NCBI GenBank assembly: GCA_964583605.1
Contig: CAZOWL010000028.1
Span: forward strand, 1 to 43,330
Length of the DNA: 43,330 nt
Direction: 5' to 3'
Source: CAZOWL01 sp964583605
Lineage (GTDB): Bacteria > Pseudomonadota > Gammaproteobacteria > Chromatiales > Chromatiaceae
Each line of letters opens with the position of its first letter. The stretch's first letter is position 1. Position numbers and translations under genes: made by a program. Shown here in pieces: positions 41,255 through 43,330 of the stretch. The notes beneath the pieces are model-generated. The model made no database searches. It worked only from the letters and a program-made list of their open reading frames with translations, and was not told the origin of the DNA.

Positions 41255-42696
41255 TGGCCCTTGCAACACCCACCTTGGCCATCATGGGGCACCCGAACGC
41301 GGGGAAGTCTTCCGTTGTGGCGACCCTGACGGAGAACGACCGGATCCAGATCGACAAGCGGGCCGGCACGACGACGACGGCCGATCGATACCCGGTCGTG
41401 ATCGATGGCACTAAGGTCGTCGAGTTCATTGATACGCCAGGCTTCCAGAACCCAAGCTACATCCTGGAGTGGTTCGAGGCGCATCCAGATGAGGTCGATC
41501 TGGCCCGCGCCTTCGTGGATGCCCATTGCGCCGATCCGCTCTATGTCCACGACTGCTCGCTGCTGCGACCGGTGGCCGAGGGCGCCGGCATCATCCTGGT
41601 CGTCGATGGCTCGAAGCGGATGAAGGAGAAGGACCGCACCGAGGTCGAGCTGCTCCGACTCACCGGTCGGCCGCGCATGGCCATCCTGAACAACACGACT
41701 AACGTCACCGAGTACATGGATCAGTGGCAGGACTCCTTGAACAAGGCCTTCAACGCGGTACGGGAGTTCAATGCCCATCGGGCGACCTACGACGAGCGCA
41801 TGCGCCTGATGCGCGCTCTGAAGACGATCGACCAGCGCTGGGAGGATCGTATCGATGAGACCATAGAGGCCTTCGCGCGCGATTGGGATCGACGTATGGA
41901 ACAGACGGTGACCTCGATACTCGCTCTGCTCAAGGATGCGCTGGCGCTCAAGGTCACCGAGACGGTGCAGACCAAAGATCGTACATCGGTCGTGGAGCAG
42001 GAGCGGATCCGCGAGAAGCTCACTCAGTCCTTCGAAGACGGACTGCGTCACCTTGAGGTGAAGGCGCAAGACGAGGTTCGGGCGCACTTCCGCCACAACG
42101 TTTGGAACATCTCACCCGAGTCGATTCTTCAGAAGGATCTGTTCTCTGAGGAGGTGGGCCGGACGCTGGGCCTCTCGCGTCGGCAGTTGGCTTTGGTGGG
42201 CGCGGCTGCCGGGGCGACGACCGGCGCGACGATCGATCTGTCCACGGGCGGCACGACCTTAGGTGCGGCCGCGCTGCTCGGCGCGGCGACTGGTGGGGCG
42301 CTCAGCATCTTTGGCAGTAACGCCTTGGCCAAGGTCGACGTGCAGAAGATCATCGGCGTGGAGCGGGTCTCGATGGGACCTGTCAGCAATCCGCGGTTCC
42401 CGTTCGTATTGCTCGATCGGATCATCCTCTACTGTGCGCGGGCGATGAACTGGTCTCACGGCCGTCAGGCCGCCGACGAAGAGTCACCGAGCAGGGTCCC
42501 GGACAAGTCGCTTCCGCAGAAGAAGGCCTTCACCGAGGAGCTACCGGCCGACCAACAGAAGGCGCTAGGCAAGTTCTTCGCGGCCGTGCGCAAGGGTAAA
42601 GACCAGGGTCAGCTGGAGGAAGAGTGCCGAAAGATCATCAAGGGCATTCTGCGCGGCCTCTCCGAGAGTAAGATCGATAGCCGGGCGGATCTTTAG
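41254..42696 (+). CDS. DUF3482 GTPase (partner of DUF2868)
   Basis: The 480-residue Era/HflX-like GTPase binds GTP through G1 GHPNAGKSS, G2 region RAGTTTTADRYPV and G3 FIDTPGF. The G4 position reads AILNNTTN, not the usual NKxD, so base specificity may be altered. A C-terminal DUF3482 region follows with coiled segments (ALKVTETVQTKDR, HLEVKAQDEVRAHFRHNVWN), a Gly/Ala-rich stretch that could enter a membrane (LALVGAAAGATTGATID, LGAAALLGAATGGALSIFG), and a tail with KAFTEELPADQQKALGKFF. It is translated with the DUF2868 gene. Role unknown; a membrane-linked regulatory GTPase is my inference. Confidence 0.9.
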   Translation: MALATPTLAIMGHPNAGKSSVVATLTENDRIQIDKRAGTTTTADRYPVVIDGTKVVEFIDTPGFQNPSYILEWFEAHPDEVDLARAFVDAHCADPLYVHDCSLLRPVAEGAGIILVVDGSKRMKEKDRTEVELLRLTGRPRMAILNNTTNVTEYMDQWQDSLNKAFNAVREFNAHRATYDERMRLMRALKTIDQRWEDRIDETIEAFARDWDRRMEQTVTSILALLKDALALKVTETVQTKDRTSVVEQERIREKLTQSFEDGLRHLEVKAQDEVRAHFRHNVWNISPESILQKDLFSEEVGRTLGLSRRQLALVGAAAGATTGATIDLSTGGTTLGAAALLGAATGGALSIFGSNALAKVDVQKIIGVERVSMGPVSNPRFPFVLLDRIILYCARAMNWSHGRQAADEESPSRVPDKSLPQKKAFTEELPADQQKALGKFFAAVRKGKDQGQLEEECRKIIKGILRGLSESKIDSRADL

Positions 42697-42842
42697 TACT
42701 CTAGCCGACGTGGTCTTGCCGGCCGGCACGCCCGAGCAGGTGAGAGGACGGAGGCGCAGCCCTTGGTCTGAGGCGTCCTATCAGGTCCTGAATCGGCCGT
42801 AGCTGGGCCTGGAGATATTCGTTCAGTTTCGAGACAACGAAG

Positions 42843-43076
42843 ATGCTTACTACAATTACAGTCATTGCCGGATTCTCCGTAGGCGGGGGATTAATCCTGA
42901 TCCCGCTCTTCTTCTCTATCTGGTCCCGCAGCTTTGGGAAGGACATCGTCTTCATGATGACCATGGGACTCATCATGGTCAGCATGGCGACTTGGCAGCT
43001 CATCAAGCCGGACGTCGAGACGGGCTATATCCCCTGGGATTCAAGCCAACAGACCGACTCGGCACAGACCAACTGA
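42843..43076 (+). CDS. Small two-span membrane protein
   Basis: The 77-residue product has two hydrophobic stretches (residues 3-27, ITVIAGFSVGGGLILIPLFF; and 34-52, DIVFMMTMGLIMVSMATW) and a polar tail ending DSAQTN. The composition is regular and codon use matches the neighbours, so it looks real. It is 146 bp after the GTPase gene on the same strand. No family is recognised. Confidence 0.55.
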   Translation: MLTTITVIAGFSVGGGLILIPLFFSIWSRSFGKDIVFMMTMGLIMVSMATWQLIKPDVETGYIPWDSSQQTDSAQTN

Positions 43077-43274
43077 TCCCCAGGCTCGAGGCTTCCTCTC
43101 TGGTCTGGCGGCCGCGCCAGGCGCGCCAAAGGCTCAACCGGCAAGGGATGGCCTGCCTTGACCCGGTCGCCGCGCCGAAGGGGGCCAAGGCGCGCGCCGT
43201 GAAGATACACAGCAGGGTGCGCACTGCGTACCCTTCACGCGGCGATGTTGATCTTCCGGGGTGTCCCAGCCGCC
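43077..43274. other. Intergenic stretch before the last repeat
   Basis: No gene supported. The plus strand contains only stops in useful frames, and minus-strand frames run into the repeat. Confidence 0.4.
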
Positions 43275-43330
43275 GCATGATCGTTACCATGAAATTCGCG
43301 AAGCACGTTCGCTCCCTCGCCCTCTGGGAG
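43275..43330 (+). repeat. 126-bp dispersed repeat, copy 9 (cut by window end)
   Basis: The copy starts TTACCATGAAATTCGCGAAG at 43284 and runs to the window end. The bases just before it (catgatcgtta, 43275-43286) are the 3' end of another unit, as in the tandem pair at 31 kb, so part of a preceding degenerate copy is present. Confidence 0.9.

Noticed and set aside
1..43330. CRISPR array
   Set aside because: No set of regularly spaced short direct repeats was found; the 126-bp elements are far apart or directly abutting.

Overview
The window reads as a chromosome segment of a GC-rich gammaproteobacterium. A purple sulfur bacterium or relative (Chromatiales) is my best guess. That is an inference from gene content (DUF2868/DUF3482 pair, Gld-type ABC transporter, CbiM/CobE-type cobalt genes, clustered Pro-Arg-His-Lys tRNAs) and from the heavy load of one ~126-bp dispersed repeat. 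No marker gene fixes the taxon.

Layout. (1) 1-13 kb is a low-density zone rich in decay. It holds a gutted patatin/BamA-type phospholipase, a hypothetical gene, an intact class I terpene synthase, and a ruined cobalt-uptake/cobalamin cluster (cbiM and cobM frameshifted, cbiQ reduced to a tail, cbiO and a CobE-like gene intact). It also holds a secreted retropepsin-like protein, a small element bounded by copies of a tRNA-Lys 3' end (truncated integrase plus two cargo genes), the tRNA operon with a good promoter, and a transposase remnant. (2) 12.4-24.1 kb is one long minus-strand chemosensory operon. In transcription order it encodes a cytoplasmic chemoreceptor with two signalling tips, a triple CheW-domain coupling protein, CheB, a HEAT-repeat protein, CheR, CheY, a long CheA, a STAS-like protein, a second CheY, a membrane chemoreceptor and a ParA remnant. 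(3) 24.6-33.9 kb carries a multiply frameshifted GGDEF protein, a heme-oxygenase-like protein with a C-terminal extension, ComF, a DUF2177 membrane protein, a GltB-domain protein with a Cys cluster, a family 2 glycosyltransferase and a lytic transglycosylase. (4) 34.1-39.2 kb is a Gld-type ABC exporter operon. Divergent from it are the DUF2868 membrane protein and DUF3482 GTPase, then a small membrane protein.

How the parts work together. The chemosensory genes are overlapping or closely spaced and should form one signalling complex. The tandem receptor and triple CheW point to an array with unusual stoichiometry. The Gld-type ATPase, permease/GldG fusion and DUF4340 protein form one transporter. 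DUF2868 and DUF3482 overlap by one base and are probably partners. The 126-bp repeat occurs at least nine times, mostly in intergenic DNA. Two copies are fused head to tail, and one forms the 5' end of the lytic transglycosylase reading frame.

The best candidates for undescribed biology are the tandem-tip receptor/triple-CheW system, the two-gene cargo beside tRNA-Lys, the terpene synthase, and the DUF2868/DUF3482 pair. All family calls come from reading translated motifs by eye; no database search was run.
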